NCBI GenBank assembly: GCA_017311315.1
Contig: CM029640.1
Location: 18,101,512 to 18,165,511 of the forward strand
Direction: 5' to 3'
Source: Dendrocalamus latiflorus
Taxonomy: Eukaryota; Streptophyta; Magnoliopsida; Poales; Poaceae
DNA length: 64,000 bases
A program made the translations under genes and the position numbers. Every line of letters starts with the position of its first letter. Positions within the stretch are counted from its first letter, which is position 1. Positions 34,752 through 45,499 of this stretch are shown piece after piece. A model generated the notes under the pieces. It searched no databases, was not told the origin of the DNA, and saw only the letters and a program-made list of their open reading frames with translations.

Positions 34752-35324
34752 GGGGTGGCACGGCACCATGGTACGGCGCAAATGCCCAGGGGTCCACGGA
34801 TCGAGACCAAATGGAATAAGACAAAAGCAGCATACAGATCGGAGCAGCAGCAACAGCCAGAAAGCAAAGCAACGAAACCACACAGCAGCTCAGCTAGCAC
34901 AGGGGCGTTACCCACCCATCCTGACCCCTCCTGGGGTTTACGGCGGAAAGCAGGAGCATGCAAGCACTAGGCCTCCCAGTACTGCCCCTGCTGTCTTCCA
35001 TCCATCCATCCATCAGATCTCTCCACTACTACTAACACCCAAAGCAAAGCACCATAGCTAGTAGTACATTCATCAATCCTTGCCCTCTCCTCCCTCCCTC
35101 CCATGCTCTCATCATGGATGGAGCATAAAGCCCGTAGCCAAAAGTGGAGTGCACAAAAAGAGTCTGGCAAGATCATGGCGCTGCAAAAAGAGCATCAACT
35201 AATGCCTCGTGCCGATGCCATTGGTTATAAGGAAGGATGTAGTAGGGTTGTGTCAGTGGTACTCGATCAGTGGCAGTGCTGCCTTTTTCTTTTGCCAGTG
35301 TTGACCCCCCGGTGATGTCATGCA
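34752..35324 (-). other. 3' flank and probable 3' UTR of the bHLH gene
   Basis: No coding frame with support. It contains a short CCAT microsatellite near 35000. No clear polyadenylation signal was identified. Confidence 0.4.
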
Positions 35325-36104
35325 TCAGCTGTCCGAGCTGCGCACACCGAGCTTCTTGACCTCCACCTTGAGCGACTTGAGGTATCTCACGGCCTCGTCG
35401 AGCACGGCCGGCGTGTCCATCTGGTTGCCGCCGGGGATGATGCCCTTGAGCGTCCGGACCATCTTCTTCATCCGCTCCTTCTTGCGCTCGCCGGTGCGGC
35501 CACCGGCGGTGCACTCGGACCTTGACTTGATGCCCCCCGCGCCGCCGTAGCTGGACGAGCACGTGGAGTCCGGGGAGCTCCCGTCCCGGTACCCCGGGGT
35601 GCGCCCCGTGCTCACCACGTCGTCCTCGTCGCCGTCCTCCGAGCTCAGCAGCGCGTCGATCTCGTCCGTGTCCTCCTCCTGCCGGATCGAGCAGCTCTCG
35701 TCGTAGGCGTTGTCCCTGTACGTGCTCTTGTCGGCCTCGCGCGCGTTGCCGCTGCCGCCGTAGAAGTGGTCGTACCCCGAAGACCCGCCGAACTTGTGCG
35801 CCAGGGAGGGGTGGAACATGACCCGGCTCTTGGTGCACGTCTGGTCGAAGATGACGTAGTTCTTGGGGCACGTCTCCGACGGCTGGAACTCGAGCTCGTT
35901 CAGCGGCGCCGGGAAGTCGTTCGTCCTCCCCTCGGCGAGCTGGTCCTCGTACGCCGGCACCGACGGGTAGCCGTTGTAGTAGTACCCGCCCTCTGTGTTG
36001 TATCCGCCGGCGTCGTAGCCATAGCCACCGTAACCGTAGCCGCTGTAGCCGTACCCCTGCGGCGGGGAGTCCCTGCCGCCGTAGTACCCGTGGTCTCCCT
36101 GCAT
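35325..36104 (-). CDS. Atypical bHLH transcription factor, SAC51/SACL (bHLH143/145-like) family
   Basis: A 259-residue protein from ATG 36104 (a GTG one codon upstream is not a plant start). Residues 1-50 are Gly/Tyr-rich. Residues 70-105 (NELEFQPSETCPKNYVIFDQ…) form the block that marks the SAC51 family. Residues 142-163 are acidic. The helix-loop-helix is at about 205-252, near the C-terminus. The basic part lacks the usual HER-type DNA-contact residues, so direct E-box binding is doubtful. In Arabidopsis, SAC51-group proteins act in thermospermine-controlled xylem development and bind LHW-type bHLH partners. The product is expected to be nuclear. The gene is GC-rich and intact, unlike everything around it. 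Translation is probably controlled by the leader (see the upstream-ORF segment). Confidence 0.9.
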   Translation of the reverse strand: MQGDHGYYGGRDSPPQGYGYSGYGYGGYGYDAGGYNTEGGYYYNGYPSVPAYEDQLAEGRTNDFPAPLNELEFQPSETCPKNYVIFDQTCTKSRVMFHPSLAHKFGGSSGYDHFYGGSGNAREADKSTYRDNAYDESCSIRQEEDTDEIDALLSSEDGDEDDVVSTGRTPGYRDGSSPDSTCSSSYGGAGGIKSRSECTAGGRTGERKKERMKKMVRTLKGIIPGGNQMDTPAVLDEAVRYLKSLKVEVKKLGVRSSDS

Positions 36105-37840
36105 CACGCCCGTTTGCAGCTGCTGCTCTTCTTCTTGTCTTGGCTAGTAGTTTGGGCTTGGAAAGGAACTACACTACTTCGTGCTCTCTGTTTCCTCTGT
36201 TTTCTTCTGAAGAAGGGAGTGTTATGTAATGGTCAATCTAAGTCACAGGATTGAGGAGCTGACGGAAGTACTCGGCCTAAAAATCATACAACCCAAAGGA
36301 AAAATACATCAGATATTCAGAACATGGCAGTGAAAATCTAAAAGGAAAGCAATGTAGATGAAAACACTCAGAATAGGCAATGCCAATGCAAACATATGTG
36401 GAACTTGGCCATTGTCATTCCTGTAAGTCAAGCAATCGCTGTACATGTGAGACTAAAGAGACTTTTGGAAGTACTATCAACTTTGCCCCACCACACAAGC
36501 AGGGGTGGTGGGGTATGCCTGGAAAGAAACTACACAGGACTAACGGTTTTGTGAGGGTGCAAACAGGGAACAAGCATAAGAGGTCCCAAAGCGAGATGCA
36601 ACATGGAAAAGGATTGCCCACTGCTAGTGCTAGTATCCAATATTTGAAGGCCCCCAACCCGCGCGCATGTAAAAGACTGGTACTACTACAGGTAGAACAG
36701 AAGCAGAAAGAGGAAAAAGAGCCTAAGGGGGTAGCATTTTTCGGAAAAGAAGGCATGCCGAGATTTGGAACGCGTGCAGCAGAAATGCACTACGCAAGTG
36801 GACGAAATATTGGCCTGTCGTACGATCTACTCCAGAAATGGGCAGCGCAACATGGCCAAACTGAACTGATCAACACTTGGAAAATGCGCTAATGTCTTTT
36901 TTAAAAGATCAGGATAACAGAGGGCATAATTCTGTAATCTGTATAGTGGTAGTACCCATTACTTAATGTGCCAAGTGACATATCGTCAAGTCAGTTCTAG
37001 CATAAGACATGGATGGCAAGTTGACAACAACAACACACGCGAAGGAAAGAAGATACCAGGCTCCCCTGCTTCAGGCAACTAGAGGGACGCCACAAAGTAC
37101 AGCAACTTGAGCGAGACTTGACGTACAGGTTGCGTCAGGCCGTCAGGGGGCAAGCTATATAGGACGTGCGCCTCTACTGGCATGCCAAATATATTTCTTT
37201 ACTCCGTGAGACTCTAAACAGCAACTACCACAAAGCATGCCTATGGCTTAAAGATCATATATAGCAACAGGTATGATAATTCACGAGCAGAAGCAGAGTA
37301 GAAATAAGTTATCTAGCTAGTACCAAAAAAATGTATTAAGAGTGTAACGGAGGATGAGGAACAGAGGCAATACATGCAAGCACACACTGCGATCCCCCGT
37401 CCGGCTCCGGCTGATCGACAAGGCAGCACTCACCTGCCAAACATGCCACAGCTCAGCACTGTTGTAGATCTAACAAGAGCTCAACCCAGACTAGCCATGG
37501 TGAAGAAATGGACGTGTTGCAGTACCACTCACAAGATGACGCGGAAGAAGACAGCCAGCCGAACGCGGAAGCCCACCCACGGCATCCTCGCCTCCTCTGG
37601 AACCCATCAGACAAGCAGTACGTGCAGATTAAGCAACAGCCGATCAACAAGGTAGATAAATAATTCCAATGAGAGAACAAAGCACAAGAACATTACCGGT
37701 GATGGACCTGCCTATCGAAGTGTTTGTGACAACGAGTCTAGAGACTTGAGACGAAGCCAAACTAGATACAAGGAGGCAGAGAAAATCGAGGGAAGGGCAC
37801 AGGGTGGTATGGAGCGAGATGGGACTGATGTTGTTGTGTG
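36105..37840 (-). other. Leader region of the bHLH gene, probably with introns
   Basis: This 1.7-kb region holds no independent gene. Minus-strand splice-like sites include CAG|GTGAGT at about 37433 (strong donor) and TTTTTAG before 36276 (acceptor). A weaker pair, CCG|GTAATG near 37698 and TTCCAG near 37600, is also present. Long intron-bearing leaders are usual for SAC51 relatives. The exact exon structure was not resolved. Confidence 0.5.
36238..36276 (-). promoter_or_regulatory. C-terminal exon of the conserved SAC51-type upstream ORF
   Basis: Minus-strand codons here read AEYFRQLLNPVT followed by TAG, 133 nt before the bHLH start codon. As I recall it, the conserved, thermospermine-responsive uORF of SAC51-family mRNAs ends almost the same way (…AEYFR-LL-PVT). 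In genomic DNA the frame is closed immediately upstream by the TAG of an intron acceptor (TTTTTAG), so this must be the last exon of a spliced uORF. I could not find the upstream exon with confidence. The family link rests on memory of the peptide, strengthened by the identity of the main ORF. Confidence 0.65.
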
Positions 37841-37862
37841 CAATGACGAGGAGGGGCACAGA

Positions 37863-37870
37863 GTTTATAA
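37863..37870 (-). promoter_or_regulatory. Candidate TATA box of the bHLH gene
   Basis: The minus strand reads CCCTTTTATAAACTC. The sequence about 30 bases downstream is C/A-rich and leader-like. The CT-rich block at 37980-38040 could instead belong to a longer leader. No start-site data. Confidence 0.4.
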
Positions 37871-38324
37871 AAGGGCAGGTTTTTTTTTTCACCGGGCGTC
37901 TTTTCCCCGGCCTCACCGTGCTGTCTTTAATTTATATTCCCTTCACTTCTTTTGAGTATATACAGGTGCATCTACAGAGAGGAGGGGAATAGAAGAGGGA
38001 GAAGAACAAGGAGGGAAGAAGGGAGGAACCGAGGAATTAATGAGATGATATCGAGCGTGGCTGCGTGCACACTCGATTGGGGTGGTGGGTGCGCGTGCCT
38101 CGTGCCCCCGCCCCCTGCTCCGGAAAGCCGCGGCAACCCCGCTTACCCCCGCGCTCTCTGCTCCTGACGTGCAGGCTCCTCCGCCCACGTGTGGCCCTCC
38201 CGCTCCGCTTCCGTTTATTTTGCTTTGCTTTGCTTTGCCTTGCCCAGTGGATAGACCGGTGGCTCCGTCCGCCCGTCCACGCTGAGGTGGAGGTGGAGAT
38301 AGCTGGGCAGTGTGCGCAGTGACG
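37871..38324. other. GC-rich upstream region of the bHLH gene
   Basis: Probable promoter-proximal DNA with GA/CT-rich and GC-rich tracts. No gene is seen; the open frames are compositional. Confidence 0.4.
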
Positions 38325-39639
38325 GATCCAAAATTTTATCATAGGGTATGTCGCATCAAAATTTTCATATGTAATTCGGTATAACCATTTGCCAATTCGG
38401 TAAATAATTATACAATTTACACCGTAATTCGGTATACATGTACTAAATAATATGATAAGTCTTAAATTCAAAGATTAAGTTAGAAACTTGCACAAATTAT
38501 AATATAAATAGTTCAAACACCATACTAATAGTCTCAAATATACATAAAAGAGACTTACAATACTACTTGTTAAGTGTGCAAACAAAACAAACTCAAAGGT
38601 CTCAAATGCTGTTATTACAATGAAAAGAAAAGAATATGCACCTATTTAGATTAGTTAACTGGGAGGATTCTTCAATGTAACACAATAAGCATCAGGCATT
38701 TTCCCCACACACACCGAAAGGAAGAAGAGTTGCTCTACTTAAATAATTGCTTGATTATATATGCAAAGCTACATCACCTAGTCAGAGAAAAACTGTCGAT
38801 ATAAACCAGACAGCATCCTTGGAGGATGTAGTAGCATGAGGATTGAGGAATGGTTTGTGTTGAACATTGTGACAAAGAATTCTCAAGTTATAGTTGAATG
38901 AAGTAAAAGTGTTCTCAGTGGTCTGGCCTGGTGAGAATGGTTCACATACACAACTTAATATGATTATTCCAAATTTGACCTCACTCTTTTCTGAGGTGTC
39001 GATGCGTTTAGGTACAATAAATCCTTCCTCATTAATAGTGCTTACAGGAAAAATGAGGAATGGAGTACAAATGAGGAATAGCCTCTTGCATGAGATCCTG
39101 AGGAGCCATAAGATCACCCAATAATTTTGCCACAACACATATATCATCATCATTCAATACACTCCTAGAGGAAGGTGACTGCTGAGGTTGTTCAAATATC
39201 AATGCAGCTAGGTTATACGACTCAGCGCCAGACAGAAACATGACTCAGTGATATATCAGCTTCACTCTTCGATAATACAGAGAATTTAAGCACGATGGAC
39301 AGGGATACAGTAAATAAAAGACTAAGTTATATGTCAGCTTTGCTCTTTGAAAATTCAGTAAGGAGTAAGCAGAAAGGACATGGATAGAGTAAATAAAGAA
39401 CTAAGTTCTCTGTACTTTATGCAAATTCAGCATCAATTCCTTGTCAAGTATGGGAAATCAGTGCAGTCAAATGCACTGTTGTGCAGAATCCAGGCTTCAA
39501 GTCATAGATATGATGGCAAATAATTTCCAGGGTCTAAGAGCATATATAAAAATCTCAACGAACATCTTACTATCCTATTTGAAACAATCCATCTATAACA
39601 TTGTGCATGCACCTGAAAAGGACTGTTTCGAAGACCCTC
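38325..39639. other. AT-rich intergenic region with one coding-like relic
   Basis: A repeat-like start (gtgacggatccaaaattttatc) recalls degraded grass DNA transposons, but no ends were found. The only part with protein-like character is on the minus strand at 38782-39241. The Tat element A begins at 39640. Confidence 0.35.
38782..39241 (-). pseudogene. Coding-like relic, unrecognised
   Basis: Two overlapping minus-strand frames each look like part of a protein. The first runs from 39241 and contains SSRSVLNDDDICVVAKLLGD. The second continues with EEGFIVPKRIDTSEKSEV and on to about 38800. A GTAAG at the hand-over could be a donor or mark a frameshift. I do not recognise the family. It may be a gene fragment or a transposase relic. 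Confidence 0.3.
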
Positions 39640-39886
39640 TGTCGTAGGGGTGGCCCCCACCTAAATCCAGCAGGCCTGGTAGGAAGGAATAAGGCCTAAA
39701 ATAGGCCATGTGTAATGACATGACTGCCCCCAGAGGGGATAACCAGCTGTAAGGGTATAACTGTAAAAGCACTCCTCATGTGTATATATATATGGGTACA
39801 AGCCATGGGGAGGACCCAGGCCATTACACTTATCTTTATCACTCTCCACTACCATCTCTCTCTCTGTTTGGTCTGTAGCCACAACA
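39640..39886 (+). repeat. 5' LTR of Tat element A (247 bp)
   Basis: It begins TGTCGTAGGGGTGG and ends GTAGCCACAACA, two bases before the primer site. It is strongly similar along its length to 57593-57842, which fixes both ends. Confidence 0.9.
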
Positions 39887-39888
39887 GT

Positions 39889-39897
39889 TGGCGCCGT
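39889..39897 (+). other. Primer-binding site of Tat element A
   Basis: TGGCGCCGT, complementary to the 3' end of plant tRNA-Asp, as in other Tat/Athila-type elements. The same site occurs at 57845-57853. Confidence 0.8.
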
Positions 39898-39939
39898 CCG
39901 TGGGGAGGACGAAGACAAGCCTGAAGACCGAAGAAAAAG

Positions 39940-42900
39940 ATGGCACCGAAAAAAGCTTCCCCAGCGGCGGCGAAGGGAAAGAAGGCGGCCGGGCCGGAGC
40001 GTCGTATGGGTACCAGAGCCTCGGCATCGGCAGCGGCGGACACCGGCGTTGCGAGGACGGACCCGGCGGTCGAGGACGTCGACACGGGTGCGGCGACAAC
40101 CGACCCCGCCGACGCGACGACAGCCGACCTCGCCGCTCCCATTGCAACCCTCACCGGCGGTGCGGACCGCGCGGTCCGAGGTAGCCACGACGGAGCGATC
40201 GGCAGCTCGGGACCCCGCGATGCGGTCGTCCCCGCGCCGACCCGCCCGTCGGAAGCACCGGCGACCCCGTCCGCACCGGGGATGGAAAGCGCCCTGCTGG
40301 CGGCTCTCAACGCGTTCCAGCGGGAGCTGGGGGACCTTCGCGGAGCCATCCGAGATATACAAGAGGCTCGGAGTCAGCCGGCTGCGCCAGCAATCGCGTC
40401 CGAGCCCGCGCTGGAAAGGGCGGACAGTCGCGAAGCCCCCACGTCCAGCCGCGTGCCGCTGCGACGCGTGGATTCGGAGTCCCTGCTTTCGGCAGGGCTG
40501 CAGCAGGCGGCATGGCCCGAAGACTTCAAGTTCCCTAGCGCCATCGACTCGTATAAAGGCGACACGGACCCCCGTGAGTTCGTGCGCGTATACGAAACCG
40601 CGATCGAAGCCGCGGGCGGAGATGACACCACGAAGGCGAAGGGACTCCCCCTCGCACTGCACGGAGTGGCGCTCTCTTGGTTTTTTACCATAGAGCCGGG
40701 CTCCATCTATGCGTGGGAGCAGCTTCGCGACCGGCTTCGTACCAACTTTCAAGGACATCATGTCGAGCGAATCGATGCGGACCAACTCTTCGCTGTGAAG
40801 CAAGGACCCTCGGAGACGCTCCGGGACTACTTAAAGCGCTTCGCCAAAATTCAAGGCCAGGTACACGATGTTAATGAAACCACAGTCGTTAATGCAGCCG
40901 TACAGGGCCTTCGCCCGGGCCCGATGGCTGAATACAACGCGCGGAGGCCAATTACGACAGTGGCCAAGCTCTTCGACAAAATAGACGAGTATGCGCGGGC
41001 AGAGGAGGATGCGCGAAGACGGAGCATCGCCGCCCTCGGCCTCGGCCTCGCCCATGAGGAGCGGCCCCCGCGCGAGGTCGGGGCGGGTGGCCCCTCCTCG
41101 AAGCCGGGCCGTAGCCGAAAGCCCCGAGGAGGCCCTCCCCGAGGCAGTGAGGACGAAGTACAGGAAGGTTCGTCACGGGGTAGGCCCAAACCTCGGCGCC
41201 GCCAGCGCCGGTCGCAGGCGGCCCATCATGTCCTCGCCACCAAGAGCACCCGCCAAGGACCCGACCCCGCCTCACGGAGGGGAGTCCGGGGATCGGAGGG
41301 CGGATTTGACTACGGCAGCCAACCCCGCGCAGAGCAGGAGCTTCTGCGCTATGGCAAGTGGTGCGAGGTACACGGCTACGGCGATCATAACACAAGGGCA
41401 TGCATCGCGGTGATGGAGCTGCGGAGGGGGACGGCCGGATCTCGGACTCCGCCTCCTCGGCCCCCCGCCGAAGCCCATGTGGGGCGCCCAAGGGATAGCC
41501 CCACACGGACCACCGCAACGGAGGGCGCGCAGCATCACACCGTCAACGCCATCACCGGAGGCTCTTCCTCAAAAGCCCCCGGGGAGCAGCCGCAGCTGTG
41601 GATGCCGCCCCGCAACATCACCTTCGACTTGAACGACGCCAGGGGCGTGGAGTACCCTCACCAAGACCCTCTAGTCATCCAGGCCCACATAGCATGCTAC
41701 GAAGTCAAGCGCGTCCTTGTCGACGGGGGAAGCTCCGCGAACATCTTATTCGCAGACGCCCTCGACCGCATGACAATCCCCCGAAGCCGGCTGGAGCAGC
41801 CAGGAGCTCCACTTCAAGGCTTCGGGGGTCAACCGCTGCAGGCCCTGGGGCACATTTCCCTTCCTGTCACCTTCCGTCAGGAGGGCAACAAAGGTAACAT
41901 CCAGACCGAGCATGTCACCTTTGATGTCGTAGGTATCCCGCACCCCTACAACGCCATACTGGGGCGACCCGCCATCAACTCTTTCGAGGCAATCCTGCAC
42001 CACGCCTTCTTGTGCGTAAAGCTCCCGGGCCCGGAGGGCGTCATCACCATCTTCGGCGACCAGGACCTGGCAAGACGTGCCGAAGGCGGCAGCCACGTGT
42101 CGCATCGCCCGGTGCATGCCCTCTCCGGCGCGCCCGGTGCTGGGCCCTCCGCCCCCGGGTGGACGCCCAAGCCTCGGCCCGAAGGCGGCGTCAAGAAGGT
42201 GCCGCTCCAGGCGGAGGGGCAGTTTGTCTCCATTGGCGAAGGGCTCCCACCGGGGGTCGAACGGGAGCTGCTCCGAGTGCTTCAGAACAACGTGGACATC
42301 TTCGCATGGTCCCCGGAGGACATCAAGGGCATGGATCGCGCGGTAATCCAGCATCATTTGGCGGTCCGCCCCGATGCCAAGCCGGTCAAGCAAAGGCTCC
42401 GGCGTATGTCGATGGATCGGCAGCAGGCGGCCAAAGCAGAGGTGGCGAAGCTTCTTCGTGCCGGGGTCATCCGCGAGGTCCACCATCCAGAATGGCTCGC
42501 TAACCCGGTGCTCGTCAAAAAGGCCAGCGGGGCCTGGCGCATGTGCATCGACTTCACGGCACTCAACAAGGCGTGCCCGAAGGACAACTACCCCTTGTCG
42601 CGCATCGATCAGCTGGTTGACGCCACTGCTGGGTGCGAACTCATGAGTTTCCTGGACGCCTATTCCGGCTACCACCAGGTATACATGGCCGAAGACGACG
42701 AGGAGAAGACCAGTTTCATCACACCCCTTGGGACGTTCTGCTTCGTCAGAATGCCCTTTGGCTTGAAGAACGCAGGCGCTACCTTCATCCGCCTCGTCGC
42801 CATTGCCCTGGCCGCCTAGCTTGGGAGGAACGTCGAAGCCTATGTCGATGACGTGGTGGTCAAAACTCGGCAACTTGCTCTACACGGCCGGGACCTCCAG

Positions 42901-45381
42901 GAGACCTTCGACAACCTCCGGAAGGCGGGCATCGAGCTCAACCCCGACAAATGTGTCTTCGGGGTACAGGCGGGCAAACTCCTCGGTTTCCTCGTGTCCG
43001 GGCGGGGCATCCAGGCAAACCCCGACAAAGTAGACGCTATCTTAGGTATGGAGCCGCCCAAGACAACGAGGGAGGTCCAGAGGCTGGCGGGCCGCATGGC
43101 GGCATTAAGCCGCTTCCTATCCAGGGCGGCGGAGCGGGGCCTGCCGTTTTTCAAGACACTTCGCGGGTGCGATGGGTTTCGTTGGGACGGAGAATGCGCG
43201 AAGGCCTTCAACGAGCTCAAGCAGCACCTGGCAAGCCTCCCCACTCTGGTCGCCCCAGCACCAGAGGCTCCCCTCCTGCTCTATCTGGCCGCATCAGCTA
43301 CCGCGGTCAGTGCCGTCCTCATCTTAGAGGAAGGCGCCACGCAGCGGCCTGTCTACTTTGTCTCCGAAGCCCTTCAAGGCGCCAAGACAAGATACACGGA
43401 GCTGGAGAAGCTCGCCTACGCGCTGGTCATGGCCTCCAGGAAGCTTCGGCATTATTTTCTGGCTCACCCGATCACAGTGCCTTCCTCATTCCCCCTGGCA
43501 GAGATGCTACACAACAAGGAGTCCACATGGCGTATCGGTAAATGGGCCGCCGAGCTCGCTCCCTTCTCCTTGACGTATGCTTCGCGAACGGCAATTAAAT
43601 CCCAAGTCCTGGCGGATTTCCTCGCCGAATGGACCCCGGCGGCCCAACCCGGCCAGACGCACGATGACCCCGTCTGGACGCTTACAATCGACGGAGCTTA
43701 CAGCGTCGCCGGCGCGGGCGTAGGGGCGGTGATCGTCACGCCCGAGGGACAGCGTTTGCTGTACTCGGCGCGCCTTGCCTTCCCCGCCACCAACAACACG
43801 GCCGAATACGAGGCGCTGCTCTTCGGCCTGGCGAAGCTCAAGGCAGTCGGCGCGAGACGCGTGTTGGTCCGCACTGACTCGCGCTTGGTGGCCGGCCATG
43901 TGGACAAGTCATATCAAGCCAAGGACCCTGAGTTGGCCAAGTACCTCGCGGCGGTACGGGCGAGGGAAAGGCACTTTTTGGGTGTCACCGTCAAGGCCAT
44001 CCCCCGGGCAGAGAATGAGCAAGCAGACGCCCTCGCCAAGGCGGCCAGCCAGCAACTGCCCCCCCCTGAGGGGGCATTCTACGAGGTGTTAGCAAAGGCG
44101 GCCATCGCGCAGGACAACCGGGACGCAGCACTTGTCCACCGCATTGACCGGTCAGGAGATTGGCGGGAGCCCATTTTCAAATTCTTACAAGGCCTCGCCG
44201 AGCCAGAGGATCCTGCCGAGCTGCGACGATTGCAGCACCGCGCACGGTCCTTCCAGGTGTTTGAAGGGACACTCTACAAGAAGGGGGTTTGCGCGCCGCT
44301 TCTGCGCTGCCTCTCGGCTGAGGAAGGAAAGGAACTCTTGGCAGCAATCCACGCGGGCGTATGCGGCTCCCACCTGGCGCCGAGGTCGTTAGTCGGCAAG
44401 GCGTTCAGGCAAGGCTTTTACTGGCTGACTGCCGTCACCGACGCCCAGGACCTCGTCCGTCGGTGCCAAGGGTGCCAATGGATGGCGCGCATCATCCGCA
44501 GGCCCCCGACAAGCCTCAACCCAATCCCCCCGGTGTGGCCGCTGGCGCGCTGGGGTCTCGATATAGTAGGACCACTTGCCCGAGCTCCAGGGGACCTCCG
44601 GTTCGTGGTAGTCGCCCTGGAGTATTTCTCCAGGTGGCCGGAAGCGATCGCTCTGGCCAAAGTAACTTCGGCGGCTATACAGCGCTTCCTATGGCAAAAC
44701 ATCATATGTCGCTTCGGGGTACCTCGGGAGCTCACGGTCGACAATGGCCTGCAGTTCGATGCCGCCCTCTTCAAAGGATATTGTGACAGCATGGGCATCA
44801 CCCTCCGATTCGCCTCGGTAGGGCATCCTCAGTCCAACGGGGCGGTCGAACGGGCGAATGGCGCCATTTCTGCCGCCATCAAAAAGCGCCTAGTTGGATT
44901 GCCGAAGGGCAAGTGGCCAGACGAGCTTCACAGCGTTCTATGGTCGCTTCGCACAACGGTAACACGCCCAACGAGATTCACGCCGTTCAAGCTCCTCTTC
45001 GGCGACGAAGCAGTGACGCCCGAGGAAATTAAGGCCGGCTCGCGAAGGGTCCTCGTCCAAGCACCCGAAGAGGAGCGCCGTGTGTCCTTGGACCTCCTCG
45101 ACGGGATACGGGCAGACGCAGCCCACCACGTCGAGAAGTACGCGCGGCAGACAATGCGTACTCGGGACCGTTCTATATGCCCGCGGGGGTTCACGCCTGG
45201 GGATCTTGTCCTCAGAGTGGCGCTTCAGGCGGAAACCGTTGGCAAGCTGGAATCCAAGTGGGAAGGCCCGTACATCGTAACGGAGGCATTGCCAAAGGGG
45301 GCGTACCGCCTCGCCACGCTTGAAGGACAAGCCTTCCGGCACACATGGAACGCGGACAGGCTGCGGCGGTACTACGCCTAG
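39940..45381 (+). CDS. Tat gag-pol polyprotein with dual RNase H, one in-frame stop
   Basis: One frame of about 1813 codons broken only by TAG at 42817-42819, 13 codons before the RT catalytic YVDD (42841 on). The capsid region is at about residues 200-340 (…SWFFTIEPGSIYAWEQL…). Protease has VDGGSSANILF near residue 593. RT covers about 800-1010. The usual RNase H follows, then a second, archaeal-type RNase H (WTLTIDGAYS… from about residue 1245) with TAEYEALLFGL and TDSRLVAGHV. Integrase has the zinc region near 1470-1515 and catalytic D, D, E at about 1539-1640 (LDIVGP, TVDNGLQF, NGAVERANG). The duplicate RNase H is diagnostic of the Tat lineage. ATG 39940 follows the primer site by about 40 bases. 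Confidence 0.92.
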
Positions 45382-45431
45382 AAGCAGCACAGTAGGCGTA
45401 GAGCCACCGGCCCATTGTTAGGCGATGCTCG

Positions 45432-45457
45432 CCCGCGCAAACGGGAGTTCAATAAAG
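45432..45457 (+). promoter_or_regulatory. Post-pol box shared by both Tat elements
   Basis: A 26-bp block beginning cccgcgcaaacggg (a small inverted repeat) and ending ttcaataaag, 50 bp after the pol stop. It is identical to 60506-60531 in element B. The AATAAA suggests a polyadenylation signal for the sense transcript; that role is inferred. Confidence 0.55.
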
Positions 45458-45499
45458 GTTGTTGTTCCAAAAGCATCCCCTGTCCGCGCTAAGCAGAAC

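Noticed and set aside
36380..36892. 170-codon plus-strand open frame upstream of the bHLH gene
   Set aside because: It lies opposite the leader/intron region of the minus-strand gene, has no recognisable domain, and its composition looks like translated non-coding DNA.
37423..37443. Direct splice of the strong donor at 37433 to the acceptor before 36276 as the source of the conserved uORF
   Set aside because: In the required frame the upstream exon has a TAG 12 codons before the join and no ATG after it, so that join cannot give the conserved peptide.
41746..42873. 375-codon minus-strand frame in Tat element A
   Set aside because: It is opposite intact protease and RT coding sequence; the openness follows from the GC-rich codon usage of the sense frame.
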